Source of the DNA: Grimontia sedimenti
GTDB taxonomy: Bacteria > Pseudomonadota > Gammaproteobacteria > Enterobacterales > Vibrionaceae
Reading direction: 5' to 3'
DNA length: 64,000 nt
Assembly (NCBI RefSeq): GCF_011045095.1
Contig: NZ_JAALDL010000004.1
Span: 186,001-250,000, forward strand
Each line of letters starts with the position of its first letter. Positions within the stretch are counted from its first letter, which is position 1. A program made the position numbers and the translations under genes. This document shows, in pieces, positions 19,455-28,960 of the stretch. Below the pieces are notes generated by a model. That model worked only from the letters and a program-made list of their open reading frames with translations, ran no database searches and had not been told where the DNA came from.

Positions 19455-20135
19455 ATGTGCGGACGCTTTAACGTCACTGATGATCCTTATATGCATGCGC
19501 TGTTGGATAGCTTGGGCGTAGATTTAGGCCAACTTCCGATTAGGGTAAGTAACGACATTGCACCCACCGAAACGGTCAGTATTGTAGTGTCGAATGGGAA
19601 AGAGACGGTATTGAAAGACGCCTGTTGGTGGCTGCTGATGCACCATGAAGACGGACGTATTCGCCCACTCACCAAATACGCCAGCTTCAATACCCGTAGC
19701 GATAAACTCAATGTTAAAGGCAGCGCAGGTTTTGACGCTTTTCGCCAGACGCGCTGCATTATTCCGGCGTCAGGCTTCGTGGAAACCCAACAAGGCAACG
19801 CCTATGCGATGGATCCTGTTGGGAGTGCCATTGCGTTTGGTGGTTTGTTCCGGCGCTGGATTGATGGGACAACCGGAGAAGAAGTCTTGTCATGTTCAAT
19901 CATTACTTTGCCGCCGCACCCTAAAATCGCGCCTTACCATGCGAAGTCGATGCCGTTAATACTGCCGCTCAATCCTGAAGTGCAGAGGAAATGGCTAGAC
20001 TGTCCAGCCGCAAATGTGGGGGAATTAGAAGAGATGCTCTCACCGCAATTACCGCTGCCGCTAAGTGTGACGCCTATTGAAAAGGCGTCAGTAAGAAATG
20101 CGATAGGTGAAAGTGTTCACTTGGCGGCCGATTAA
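19455..20135 (+). CDS. SRAP-family DNA-protein crosslink protein (YedK/HMCES-like)
   Basis: A 226-residue SOS-response-associated peptidase-fold protein that forms a covalent link to abasic sites in single-stranded DNA, shielding them. The start must be ATG 19455 because the catalytic Cys has to be residue 2 after Met removal (MCGRF). Other active-site residues are present: Asn79 in FNTRSD, Glu110 in SGFVE and His162 in PYHAKSMP. AAGGA lies upstream. Its last four bases overlap the converging globin gene. Confidence 0.93.
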   Translation: MCGRFNVTDDPYMHALLDSLGVDLGQLPIRVSNDIAPTETVSIVVSNGKETVLKDACWWLLMHHEDGRIRPLTKYASFNTRSDKLNVKGSAGFDAFRQTRCIIPASGFVETQQGNAYAMDPVGSAIAFGGLFRRWIDGTTGEEVLSCSIITLPPHPKIAPYHAKSMPLILPLNPEVQRKWLDCPAANVGELEEMLSPQLPLPLSVTPIEKASVRNAIGESVHLAAD

Positions 20136-20545
20136 GCCGCCATTTTTGATTTCATAGTGTCTGCCACTATGTGTAACAGTGCCACCCAAGCGGCGCGAAC
20201 TTCTGGCGTATATTCATCGCCCAGACCGACTTTCAGGGTATGCAGCAAGGCATTGCCCACCGGCGTAAAATGACTTTTCTTTACCCCGTAGCCTTCATGA
20301 CGCTCTGCTAACTGATGCAACACAGGCACCAAAGACTCAAGGTCGTTCAGCCCATTGACCGCGGCATGAAGCATGGCCATCAGTTTTCTGCCCTGTTGTT
20401 TAATGTCCCCTTTAAAGAGCCTTTTAAGGGAAGGGTCGTAAGAGAATAAGGTGTCATAAAAAATCTCTGCAGCTTTAAGAGAAATGGGTTCCACCTTGCT
20501 AAAACTGGTTTGGATCAGTGTGATTTGTTGTTGTGTTAGCGACAT
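20132..20545 (-). CDS. Single-domain bacterial globin
   Basis: A 137-residue haem globin of the Vitreoscilla haemoglobin type. The proximal His is likely His85 in the HEGYGVKKSHF segment; the N-terminal QITLIQTSFSKVEP and the AAEIFYDTLFSYDP helix match the family. It lacks the reductase domain of flavohaemoglobin. Proposed roles in the family are oxygen delivery and nitric-oxide detoxification; which applies here is unknown. It converges on the SRAP gene with a 4-bp overlap. Confidence 0.9.
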   Translation of the reverse strand: MSLTQQQITLIQTSFSKVEPISLKAAEIFYDTLFSYDPSLKRLFKGDIKQQGRKLMAMLHAAVNGLNDLESLVPVLHQLAERHEGYGVKKSHFTPVGNALLHTLKVGLGDEYTPEVRAAWVALLHIVADTMKSKMAA

Positions 20546-20843
20546 TGCAGTATCCCTAGGTTCTGTCCTCGGACCTTTAATGGTGATGGTGCATTTTGTA
20601 TGGATCTTTGTTCATATAAACAAGCGTAGAAAAACCTGCTCACATGTCCAATTGATAGCTGGCTCAATGCATCAGATCGCCAACAAAATGAAATACGATG
20701 TGTATTTGGGGAAGGAAACACAGTTTAAAGCCGATAATAATCAATAATAACGTTTTCTGTTGGCTATCCTTTTATGGCTGCGGTAGCTTGATAATGGAGA
20801 AAGAAAAGACTGCGTAAACGCGGCGACATGAAAAAGGAGAGAC
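20546..20843. other. Intergenic region between globin and GNAT genes
   Basis: A 298-bp divergent promoter region. I see no convincing gene, FNR, NsrR or CRP palindrome in it, although it must carry promoters for both neighbours. Confidence 0.6.
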
Positions 20844-21407
20844 ATGTTAAAGCTTGATGATATTTGCTTGCGACCCGCCCGGAATGATGAACGTGATCAT
20901 TTGTGGCATTTCATTTATGTGCAAAACGAGTGGAAGGCACACGATGCCCCCTATTTTCCGCTCGAGCATCAATCCCGCTTTCAATTCCGACGTCATCTGT
21001 TTAAACGCCTGAAAGAAGCGCAAACTGCTATGGTGATTGACTACAACGGAGAGGCCATTGGTTACCTTTCCTGCTATTGGGAAGATCAGTCGACCCGTTG
21101 GTTGGAAGTAGGTATTACGCTTTTCACTTCCCAATACTGGGGAAAACAACTCGGACGTAAAGCGCTGACCCTTTGGATCACCCATCTTTTTGAGCGTTAT
21201 GACGTCGCCCGTATTGGCCTGACAACCTGGTCGGGTAACCCGCGCATGATGAAATGTGCCGAAGCGCTTGGCCTTCAGGAAGAAGGGCGGATAAGACGGG
21301 TTCGCTACTTTGAAGGCAAGTACTACGATTCGCTCCGTTATGGGGTGCTTCGCGAAGAGTGGCAGGCGCAAAGTAAAGGCGATGATACACTTCGCTGTGT
21401 TGGATAG
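20844..21407 (+). CDS. GNAT acetyltransferase (RimJ/RimL-like)
   Basis: A 187-residue acetyl-CoA-dependent N-acetyltransferase. The acetyl-CoA-binding motif is represented by YWGKQLGRKALTLWITHLFE (about residues 97-116), followed by RIGLTTWSGNPRMMKCAEALGLQEEGRIR, the usual RimJ/RimL-type pattern. Substrate unknown: protein N-termini or small molecules such as spermidine are possible. An alpha/beta hydrolase gene starts 15 bp after it, so the two are probably co-transcribed. Confidence 0.88.
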   Translation: MLKLDDICLRPARNDERDHLWHFIYVQNEWKAHDAPYFPLEHQSRFQFRRHLFKRLKEAQTAMVIDYNGEAIGYLSCYWEDQSTRWLEVGITLFTSQYWGKQLGRKALTLWITHLFERYDVARIGLTTWSGNPRMMKCAEALGLQEEGRIRRVRYFEGKYYDSLRYGVLREEWQAQSKGDDTLRCVG

Positions 21408-21408
21408 C

Positions 21409-21421
21409 TTTACACTGTAAA
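21409..21421. promoter_or_regulatory. 13-bp palindrome TTTACACTGTAAA before the hydrolase gene
   Basis: A perfect odd palindrome touching the hydrolase start codon. The same 13 bp occurs once more in an intergenic region, at 13362-13374 upstream of the second GH13 gene. The shared sequence may be a regulator site; no regulator can be named. Confidence 0.3.
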
Positions 21422-21422
21422 C

Positions 21423-22190
21423 ATGGAATCTCATATTCACTATCTACGCAAAGGGCAGGGGCGACCGCTCCTGCTTCTTCATGGCTTGGGTTCGAGCAGT
21501 GAAGACTGGCAGCATCAAATCGACGCATTCAGCGACCGGTTTGATGTGATTGCACCTGACTTCCCGCTGCACGGCGCCTCACCCGGCGACATTGATACCT
21601 TCAGTTTGCCGCAGTGTGCAGTCATCATTGCTTCACTGATTGAGAAGCTGGAACTTCGCGATGTGCTGGTGGTTGGGGTGTCAATGGGCGGCATGGTCGG
21701 TATTGAGTTGGCAACTCGATTTCCTAAGTATGTTGCGGGGTTATGTGTGGTAAATGCGCTGGCGGAATGTCGCCCTAGAAAGCTCAATGAATGGTGGATG
21801 CTGGCTTCAAGACGCTTTTTACTTAAGTTTGTTAGCGTCGAAACCATTGCCAAACTGATGGCGAAGCAACTCCTACCGGGAGATGGTCACGCCCAAACTC
21901 GGGATGAGGTGATCAGTCGCTGGTCGAAAAACCACAGGGAAAGCTACATTGCAGCCTTTAATGCCGTGGTGAACTGGGACGCTTTGAACAAACTTTCCAG
22001 GCTGAAATGTCCGCTGTTTATGCTGACCTCAGAGTTTGATTACACGCCCGTCGCGTCGAAAAAAGTGCTCGCTTATCTCTATCCTGATGGGCAATTCGCT
22101 TGTCTTCCCAATGCCAGACATCTTGTTCCGATTGAAAAGCCGACTGAGTTCAATGAAGTGCTCAATCATTGGCTGGTTGAACGAACCTAG
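21423..22190 (+). CDS. Alpha/beta-hydrolase fold protein
   Basis: A 255-residue hydrolase without signal peptide. The oxyanion-hole LLLHGLGSS is near residue 20, the nucleophile is Ser in GVSMGG (about residue 91), the acid is likely Asp in SEFDYTP and the base is His in NARHLVP. Such enzymes cleave esters, lactones or other bonds; the substrate is not evident. It follows the GNAT gene closely. Confidence 0.88.
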   Translation: MESHIHYLRKGQGRPLLLLHGLGSSSEDWQHQIDAFSDRFDVIAPDFPLHGASPGDIDTFSLPQCAVIIASLIEKLELRDVLVVGVSMGGMVGIELATRFPKYVAGLCVVNALAECRPRKLNEWWMLASRRFLLKFVSVETIAKLMAKQLLPGDGHAQTRDEVISRWSKNHRESYIAAFNAVVNWDALNKLSRLKCPLFMLTSEFDYTPVASKKVLAYLYPDGQFACLPNARHLVPIEKPTEFNEVLNHWLVERT

Positions 22191-22271
22191 CGCACCTTTC
22201 TCACCCCTTTAGATTGTTCTGCTTCACTCAACTGCTAGAATTCTCGCAACGCATTTCAAAGAAAGTGCGAT

Positions 22272-22318
22272 ATATATCCAAACGACCTGAATGCTGCATC
22301 TTCAAGTTGTTTGGGTAT
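22272..22318. repeat. Vibrio-type palindromic intergenic repeat, copy 1
   Basis: A 47-bp imperfect palindrome: ATATCCAAACGACCTGAA, spacer TGCTGCATC, then TTCAAGTTGTTTGGGTAT. It overlaps a second small hairpin TTTGGGTA/TACCCAAA (22309-22326) just before the oxygenase gene. A related copy is at 23217-23263. Similar TATACCCAAAC elements are dispersed in Vibrionaceae genomes. Confidence 0.7.
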
Positions 22319-22352
22319 CTACCCAAACAAAAAAGAAACCAAGAGAGTCACC

Positions 22353-23192
22353 ATGAAATTGGAAGCAGTCGACTTCAACGCGCCAGACGCGGCTGAACGT
22401 TTTGTTGAATCCCTGCGCTCAACAGGGTTTGGCGTTCTGAAAAATCACCCAATCAGTCAGGATCTGGTGTCGTCAGTGTATGAAAACTGGCAAGGCTTTT
22501 TCGATAGCGAAGAGAAAATGCAATATCGATTCAAGCCAGAAACACAGGACGGACTATTCCCGGCAGAGGTGTCTGAGGTGGCGAAAGGCCACAAGAAGAG
22601 AGACATCAAAGAGTTTTTCCATTACTACCCTTGGGGTCAGTGTCCGGATGATCTGAGAGATCAACTGCAAGGCTACTATGACGAAGCCAACGGTCTGGCG
22701 AAAACCCTGCTGGGCTGGATAGAAGAGCACTCGCCGGAAAATGTGTCGTCACTGTACTCGCAATCCCTGTCGAGCATGGTGGATGGCAGTGAGCAGACTT
22801 TGCTTCGCGTGCTGCACTACCCACCAATGAAAGGTGATGAAGATCCAGGCGCTATTCGTGCTGCAGCTCACGAAGACATCAATCTACTGACTATCCTTCC
22901 TGCGGCCAATGAGCCTGGCCTGCAAGTATTAGGAAAAGACGGCGGGTGGTTGGATGTGCCATGTGATTTTGGCTACCTGATTGTCAACATTGGCGACATG
23001 CTGCAAGAAGCATCTGGTGGTTACTTCCCATCGACCACGCACCGCGTTGTGAATCCTGATGGGGCGGACATGACCAAATCGCGCATTTCACTCCCATTGT
23101 TCCTGCACCCAAAACCAGAAGTGGTGCTGTCTGAGCGCTATACGGCCAACAGCTATCTAGTGGAACGTCTGCGCGAGCTGGGCCTGATCTAA
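22353..23192 (+). CDS. 2-oxoglutarate/Fe(II)-dependent oxygenase (IPNS-like family)
   Basis: A 279-residue non-haem iron oxygenase of the isopenicillin-N-synthase-like superfamily. The iron-binding triad is visible as HxD in AAHEDINLLTIL and the distal His in STTHRVVNP; the following Arg of SRISLPLF would bind 2-oxoglutarate. I use ATG 22353 behind AAGAGAG; the in-frame TTG at 22311 lies inside the repeat and is unlikely. Substrate unknown; the broad family includes enzymes acting on metabolites and amino acids. The gene is framed by two copies of the palindromic repeat and ends at a terminator. Confidence 0.88.
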   Translation: MKLEAVDFNAPDAAERFVESLRSTGFGVLKNHPISQDLVSSVYENWQGFFDSEEKMQYRFKPETQDGLFPAEVSEVAKGHKKRDIKEFFHYYPWGQCPDDLRDQLQGYYDEANGLAKTLLGWIEEHSPENVSSLYSQSLSSMVDGSEQTLLRVLHYPPMKGDEDPGAIRAAAHEDINLLTILPAANEPGLQVLGKDGGWLDVPCDFGYLIVNIGDMLQEASGGYFPSTTHRVVNPDGADMTKSRISLPLFLHPKPEVVLSERYTANSYLVERLRELGLI

Positions 23193-23216
23193 CGCTTTAA
23201 TTCCAAGCTAAATTTA

Positions 23217-23263
23217 TATACCCAAACTCGCTGAATCCTGCATCTTCAGGCTGTTCGGGTATA
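23217..23263. repeat. Vibrio-type palindromic intergenic repeat, copy 2
   Basis: TATACCCAAACTCGCTGAA, spacer TCCTGCATC, then TTCAGGCTGTTCGGGTATA. Same plan and 47-bp length as the copy at 22272-22318, with compensating changes in the stem. Confidence 0.75.
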
Positions 23264-23297
23264 AGCCGGTGACACGATTCGTGCACCGGCTTTTTTG
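23263..23297 (+). terminator. Terminator of the oxygenase gene
   Basis: Stem AAGCCGGTG/CACCGGCTT (23263-23271 with 23284-23292), with an additional inner CACGA/TCGTG pairing, followed by a T-run. It abuts the palindromic repeat. Confidence 0.88.
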
Positions 23298-23423
23298 ATG
23301 TTAAGCACTTAGATTCTTTTTCTCTAAAACCATTAGGTTAGCTTTTTTGAACTAATCCCCGTCTCAAGAGGAAGATTGGGAATTTTCAACTAGTATTCTA
23401 TGAGAGGAACAGGAGTCTCAAAA

Positions 23424-25856
23424 ATGCAAAACTCTTTCATGTCACCACTGAAACGAGCCATAAGCAGTATTTTTGGCTTCGATGCAGAACTCGAGTCGGA
23501 GGCGAATGCCAAGATCGCCGCCTTGGATAAGTCTCTCGCCATCATCGAATTTGATACCAAAGGGAATATTCTCTCGGCCAACGAGAATTTTCTGAAAGTC
23601 ATGGGCTATACCCCGGACGAAATTATCGGCAAGCACCATTCCTTGTTTGTGGAAAAGGCATTTGCCAGCTCCAGTGAGTACAGGGATTTTTGGCAAAGAC
23701 TGTCAAACGGAAAGTCAGCGTCCGGTGAGTTCAAGCGAATCGGCAAAAACGGTATCGATGTCTGGATTCAGGCAACGTATAACCCTGTTTATTCGCCGAA
23801 AGGAGGCGTCGTGAAAGTGGTGAAATTCGCGACCGATATTACTCAGGAAAAAAATAAAAACCTCGACACTTTGGGGCAGATTAAAGCCATTAACCGCAGT
23901 CAGGCGGTGATCGAGTTTGACCTCAAAGGCAATATTCTTCGCGCGAATGAAAACTTCCTTGGTGCCATGGGTTATGACGAAAAAGAAGTGGTGGGCAAGC
24001 ATCATTCTATTTTCGTCGAGCCTGCAATAGCGCAGTCCGGAGAATACAAAGGCTTTTGGGCAAAACTGGCCAAAGGTGAATACCAAAGTGCCGTATACAA
24101 GCGTGTTGCCAAAGGCGGCAGAGAAGTTTGGATCAGTGCTTCGTACAACCCAATTTTCGATGACAATGGCAAACCATTCAAAGTGGTGAAGTTCGCGACA
24201 GATGTGACCGAACAGAAGATGCGTAATGCTGATTTCTCAGGTCAAATCCGAGCTATTGGGAAATCGCAGGCTGTGATCGAATTTGAACTGGACGGCACCA
24301 TTCGCACCGCCAACGAAAACTTCCTTAACACTGTCGGCTACACACTGGAAGAAGTGCAGGGTAAACACCACTCGATGTTTGCCCCCCCAGGATTGAAAAA
24401 CTCCCGGGAGTACAAAGAATTCTGGAAATCACTTGCGGCAGGTGAATTCTTTTCCGGGGAATTCGAGCGCGTCGGAAAAGGCGGCCGCCAAATCTGGATT
24501 CAGGCTTCTTATAACCCGATTTTTGACCTTAACGGTAAGCCATTCAAAGTCGTGAAGTATGCGTCTGACATAACCGATCAAAAACTGAAAAATGCCGATT
24601 ACGAAGGCCAGATTGAAGCCATAGGCAAATCTCAGGCAGTGATTGAATTCAACATGGACGGCACCATTCGCCACGCTAACGAGAATTTCTTGGCAGCGAT
24701 GGGATACTCCCTGAGCGAAGTGAAAGGGCGTCACCACTCCATGTTTGTTGCCCCTGAATACAAAAACTCAGCCGAGTACAAAGCCTTCTGGGACAAACTC
24801 AACCGCGGTGAGTATGAGTCTGCTGAGTTCCAGCGCTTTGCCAAAGGCGGCAGGGAAATCTGGATTCAGGCTTCGTACAATCCCATCTGCGATGCCAGTG
24901 GCAAGCCATTCAAAGTGGTGAAATACGCCACAGACATTACTGCTAAAAAGCGGGCTGTGGCAAAAATCAGCGCGTGTTTGGTGTCTCTGTCGAAAGGGGA
25001 CCTGAGCGTCTCTATTCCTTCAAAATTAGATGAAGAGTTTGAACCTGTCAGGGAAGCCCTGAATTCCACCATCGAGCGATTGAACGAGCTGGTGGTGGAT
25101 ATCAACCGCACGGCGACGTCTGTCAGTAACGCTGCCCGTGAAATCAAGGTGGGTACCACTGACCTGAGCGATCGCACCGAGTCACAGGCTAGTAGCCTCG
25201 AAGAAACTGCCGCCAGTATGCAGGAAATGACCTCTACGGTGCAGCAAAATGCAGATACCTCGCAAAGCGCCGTTAAGCAGGCCAGTGAAGCCACCAAAAA
25301 GGCTGAGCGTGGTGGCTCGGTGGTGGAAGATGCGGTCAACGCCATGGCTGAAATTGAAAACTCCAGTAAGCAGATTTCAGACATCATTGGCGTCATTAAC
25401 GAGATTGCTTTCCAGACTAACCTGTTAGCACTGAACGCCGCGGTTGAGGCTGCACGTGCTGGAGAGCAAGGGCGTGGCTTCGCGGTAGTGGCGGGTGAAG
25501 TCCGCAATCTGGCCCAGAGAAGTGCGAAAGCATCAGTGGAGATCAAAGATCTCATCAATGCCAGCGTCAACAAGGTGAAAGATGGTACCCAGTTGGTGCG
25601 CGAGTCAGGTGAAAACCTGGTAGAGATTGTCGATTCGATTCGCAGTGTCTCTTCCATGATTGATGATATGAGCACAGCGACGCAGGAACAGTCGCAGGGT
25701 ATCGGTGAAATCAATCGCGCAATCACCGAAATGGATAACATGACCCAGCAGAATGCTGGCCTAGCTGAAGAGGCGACGGCTGCCAGCGAAAATATGCTGG
25801 TGGAAGCGGAAAACCTACAGGAGCTGGTCAGCTTCTTTAAAACCCGCACTGCCTGA
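23424..25856 (+). CDS. Four-PAS methyl-accepting chemotaxis protein
   Basis: An 810-residue chemoreceptor with no membrane segments. Four tandem PAS units of 122 residues (about 25-510) are strikingly alike, each with [24 protein letters not shown] and KVVK-A-DIT. A HAMP-like linker ([19 protein letters not shown]) precedes a full signalling domain with [35 protein letters not shown]. The actual start is probably ATG 23424, 8 bases after AGGAG; ATG 23400 lacks a site. This PAS type resembles Aer-like oxygen/redox sensors, but no cofactor can be proven. Confidence 0.92.
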   Translation: MQNSFMSPLKRAISSIFGFDAELESEANAKIAALDKSLAIIEFDTKGNILSANENFLKVMGYTPDEIIGKHHSLFVEKAFASSSEYRDFWQRLSNGKSASGEFKRIGKNGIDVWIQATYNPVYSPKGGVVKVVKFATDITQEKNKNLDTLGQIKAINRSQAVIEFDLKGNILRANENFLGAMGYDEKEVVGKHHSIFVEPAIAQSGEYKGFWAKLAKGEYQSAVYKRVAKGGREVWISASYNPIFDDNGKPFKVVKFATDVTEQKMRNADFSGQIRAIGKSQAVIEFELDGTIRTANENFLNTVGYTLEEVQGKHHSMFAPPGLKNSREYKEFWKSLAAGEFFSGEFERVGKGGRQIWIQASYNPIFDLNGKPFKVVKYASDITDQKLKNADYEGQIEAIGKSQAVIEFNMDGTIRHANENFLAAMGYSLSEVKGRHHSMFVAPEYKNSAEYKAFWDKLNRGEYESAEFQRFAKGGREIWIQASYNPICDASGKPFKVVKYATDITAKKRAVAKISACLVSLSKGDLSVSIPSKLDEEFEPVREALNSTIERLNELVVDINRTATSVSNAAREIKVGTTDLSDRTESQASSLEETAASMQEMTSTVQQNADTSQSAVKQASEATKKAERGGSVVEDAVNAMAEIENSSKQISDIIGVINEIAFQTNLLALNAAVEAARAGEQGRGFAVVAGEVRNLAQRSAKASVEIKDLINASVNKVKDGTQLVRESGENLVEIVDSIRSVSSMIDDMSTATQEQSQGIGEINRAITEMDNMTQQNAGLAEEATAASENMLVEAENLQELVSFFKTRTA

Positions 25857-25872
25857 CCTTGCATTAACAACT

Positions 25873-25900
25873 AAAAAGCCGGACTCATGTCCGGCTTTTT
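25873..25900. terminator. Bidirectional terminator between two chemoreceptor genes
   Basis: A 12-bp stem AAAAAGCCGGAC/GTCCGGCTTTTT with loop TCAT. Poly-A on one side and poly-T on the other suit both converging genes. Confidence 0.92.
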
Positions 25901-25966
25901 ATTGGTTGTGCAGTTGATTGACGGGCTCAGCTTGTCGATGCTCTCTGCACCTAGTCGTCCCAACGT

Positions 25967-28954
25967 CTACTTGTCGTTATCGCCATCATAGAACTCGAAT
26001 TCAATGTCGTCGTCATCGTCTTCCACATCGTCTTTTGTCTTTGATGCGAACTGGAACTTTGGTTTTGATGGTGGGCTTTGCGTCTCGATGTCGTCATCCA
26101 GTTCGCGATAGCTGTCATCGCTGAATTCCAGGAAGTCATCGTCATCAAGATCTTGAGAACTATCTCGCGCGATGACGTCGGTGTCGTCTTGCTCAGGAAG
26201 GTTAAAGAAGGCCACCATTTCTGTCATGTCCTGAGAAAGGCTCCACATTCCTTCACTGGCGGTGGTGACTTCTTCGACCAACGCGGCGTTTTTCTGGGTG
26301 ACTGTGTCCATCTTGGTGATGGAGAGGTTTACCTGCTCGATGCCAATGCTTTGCTCCTGAGCCGCGTCGGAAATTTCAGCCATTTTTCCACCCATCTCTT
26401 CAACCATGGAGACAATCTCGGACAGCGTTTTACCTGAATTACTGACATATTCCGCACCGACAGCCACTTTCTTGTTACTGGCTTCAATCAGCTCCTTGAT
26501 CTCTTTCGCAGCGCTGGCTGAGCGTTGGGCGAGGCTTCTGACTTCCCCAGCGACGACGGCAAAGCCACGACCCTGTTCACCCGCACGTGCGGCCTCAACG
26601 GCGGCATTCAGGGCAAGCAGATTGGTCTGGAATGCTATTTCGTCTATCACGCCAATGATTTCCCCAATCTCGCTGCTGGCCGTGCTGATATCTTCCATGG
26701 CGTTGATAGTGCGTGTAATGGCTTCGCCACCTTCTCTGGCTTTTGCCCGTGCTTTCATGCTAACCAATTTGGTAGAGAAGGCGTTTTCGGCGCTCTGTTT
26801 CACGGTACTGGTCATCTCCTCCATGCTGGTTGCAGTGGCTTGCAGCGACGCTGCCTGCTCGTCAGTGCGCATGCTGAGGTCTTGATTGCCGGATACGATT
26901 TCTCTTGAAGAGACAGAGACAGTCGAGGCGGTTTCTCGGATTCGGCGGATAACGTCTGTCAGCTTCTCTATGGTCTGGTTGGTGTCCTGCTTGAGAAGGC
27001 CCAACCTGCCAGCGTAGTTTTTCTCCATGCGTTCGGTCAGATCACCTTTTGCCATGGCGGCGAGGATACGCTGCATGTCTGCCAGAGAATGATCGATGTT
27101 GCTGGTCAGCGTGTTTAACCCCTCAGCGAGGTTGTAGAAGAATCCCTGCTTTCCTGACATTTCTATACGAGCACTGAAATCGCCGCGGGCGGCGGAGGAA
27201 ATCACGTTATCGATTTCCCGTTCAATGGCCACTTCATCAGTGCGATCTGTCCATTCAATGACAGTACCAATACGCTCTCCTTCATCGTCAAACATCGGCT
27301 GGGCATTGATTGCCATGACCTTGTTGCCGACGAAAAACTCGCTGGTGAATGATTCTGTTACGTTCTCCAGTATCTGACGCTGGTGGTGAGGGTCTTTGTG
27401 GAACAAATCGATAGAGTGGCCGACCACATCCTCTGGATCGAAGTGGGAGAGTTCCTGTTTGAAATCGTCCTTCGCGTCTATCAGCATCTCTTGCGCCGCG
27501 TTGTTGATGTAGATCACCTGATGCTCACTATTGGCCATCATGATGTTGTTGGAAACGCAATCCAAAGCTTGTCTGACACGGGCATTTTCCTCAGCCACCC
27601 TTCGCGCTTCGCTTTCGAAAGACTGCTTCACAAACTCGGCCCTTTCGGCGTTAATCAGTGAAGCGTTTGTTGCCTCTTTAATCGATAGCAGATCGCCCTT
27701 GTAGTCGCCGTTTATGCGAAGGCTCAAGTCGCCTTCTGCTATACGTTCCATGACCTGATTGATTTCATTGAGCGCGTTTTGGGTTTCTGACATCAGGTTG
27801 TTGAAAGCAATGGCTGACTGACACACTTCATCAGACCCCCTCACGGGGAGGCGGATGGAATAGTCACCTTCCCGCGCGACACTTTTGAGGCTGCGTGTCA
27901 TCCCGATCATAGGGCGTGTCACCGAACGGGTAATGGTGAAGGCAATAAACACACCCACGATGATGCCGACAATACCGGTGAGCTTCAGCACTTGGGCGAT
28001 GGAGGCGTTCATTTCATCTAGCTGAGCCACTTCTTTTTTCAGTTGTGCGCGTTGCAGGGCATCAAGGTCCTGAACCAATTGCAGTGACAAAACAGAAAGG
28101 GGTGCAGCCTTGGTACCAAGGAGGTATTGCGACATGTTCCAGCGTTTGGATTCCCTGACTTTAAACATTTTTTCGACTTCGTTCGAAAAGCGATCGCGCA
28201 TCGATGAATAGCTGTCAAAGAGTCCGCGTTGCTCGCGCGTCAGAAGGTGACGCTTGCTTTCTATTTCATAAAATGTGCTGCTGTTGGTGGTCCAATGCTG
28301 AAAGTAGGTTGCTTTGTAGTTCTCATCCCCCCCGATCAGATAAGAGCGCGCAGAGGCCAAGCCAAGCGAGAGGGAAGCGCTGGAGTTGGCAAACACGCCC
28401 AGAAGTTTTTTCCGCTCAGGTGTGGCGGGGAGAGATTGTTCTAATTGAGCGAGTTGATTGATGTCTTGCAGCAGGTTCATCACGATAGGGGCAATGTCTT
28501 GTTTGTACATTTTCATTGCCGGTTGCTCGTCTTCGGTGTGGGCAACCTGTTCAGCTTCATCCTGTGCGCTCCGATACTGCTTCAAGCTGATATCCAACGC
28601 CGAGAGCTTTTCTGCGTAACCCACAATGTGTTGATTGTTCAGTTGGTTTTCTTTGAGAACCACCATTTGGTTATCGATGTTTTCCCACACATCCTGACGC
28701 TGCGTGATCAACTCTTCGTCACCAAGCACCAGATAGCCACGTAATATCGCCAGTGATTTGTTGATTTCGCCCACCAGTTCACTCGCAGCCAGCGTGGAAG
28801 GAAAAGTGGAGTTGACCAGTTCAAGTTCCAGCTTTTGAAGATCCCGCAACCTGTCATTGGAGATAACCACTGCCGTGACAAGAATGGCGAGGATAAGCCC
28901 GAAGCCGAACGCCAGGCGTTTACCTATGGTGATGCGAAATATTTTGTGTTTCAT
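25967..28954 (-). CDS. Membrane methyl-accepting chemotaxis protein with HAMP and PAS domains
   Basis: A 995-residue inner-membrane chemoreceptor. Membrane segments lie near residues 14-32 and 324-342, framing a helical periplasmic sensor of about 290 residues. HAMP follows TM2 (RSVTRPMIGMTRSLKSVA), then further HAMP-like stretches (AEGDLSLRI, ARGDFSARI, AKGDLTERM), a PAS-like domain around residues 475-580, and the signalling tip [35 protein letters not shown]. The C-terminal 60 residues are very acidic (DDVEDDDDDIEFEFYDGDNDK-like), unusual and with no pentapeptide tether for CheR. A small exported protein is encoded 6 bp upstream in the same operon. Confidence 0.92.
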   Translation of the reverse strand: MKHKIFRITIGKRLAFGFGLILAILVTAVVISNDRLRDLQKLELELVNSTFPSTLAASELVGEINKSLAILRGYLVLGDEELITQRQDVWENIDNQMVVLKENQLNNQHIVGYAEKLSALDISLKQYRSAQDEAEQVAHTEDEQPAMKMYKQDIAPIVMNLLQDINQLAQLEQSLPATPERKKLLGVFANSSASLSLGLASARSYLIGGDENYKATYFQHWTTNSSTFYEIESKRHLLTREQRGLFDSYSSMRDRFSNEVEKMFKVRESKRWNMSQYLLGTKAAPLSVLSLQLVQDLDALQRAQLKKEVAQLDEMNASIAQVLKLTGIVGIIVGVFIAFTITRSVTRPMIGMTRSLKSVAREGDYSIRLPVRGSDEVCQSAIAFNNLMSETQNALNEINQVMERIAEGDLSLRINGDYKGDLLSIKEATNASLINAERAEFVKQSFESEARRVAEENARVRQALDCVSNNIMMANSEHQVIYINNAAQEMLIDAKDDFKQELSHFDPEDVVGHSIDLFHKDPHHQRQILENVTESFTSEFFVGNKVMAINAQPMFDDEGERIGTVIEWTDRTDEVAIEREIDNVISSAARGDFSARIEMSGKQGFFYNLAEGLNTLTSNIDHSLADMQRILAAMAKGDLTERMEKNYAGRLGLLKQDTNQTIEKLTDVIRRIRETASTVSVSSREIVSGNQDLSMRTDEQAASLQATATSMEEMTSTVKQSAENAFSTKLVSMKARAKAREGGEAITRTINAMEDISTASSEIGEIIGVIDEIAFQTNLLALNAAVEAARAGEQGRGFAVVAGEVRSLAQRSASAAKEIKELIEASNKKVAVGAEYVSNSGKTLSEIVSMVEEMGGKMAEISDAAQEQSIGIEQVNLSITKMDTVTQKNAALVEEVTTASEGMWSLSQDMTEMVAFFNLPEQDDTDVIARDSSQDLDDDDFLEFSDDSYRELDDDIETQSPPSKPKFQFASKTKDDVEDDDDDIEFEFYDGDNDK

Positions 28955-28960
28955 CTGTGC

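Noticed and set aside
20484-20747. 87-residue ORF across the globin start region
   Set aside because: Overlaps the globin gene antisense and lacks a ribosome site; likely chance.
26406-26885. 159-residue forward ORF
   Set aside because: Mirror of the conserved chemoreceptor signalling domain on the other strand.
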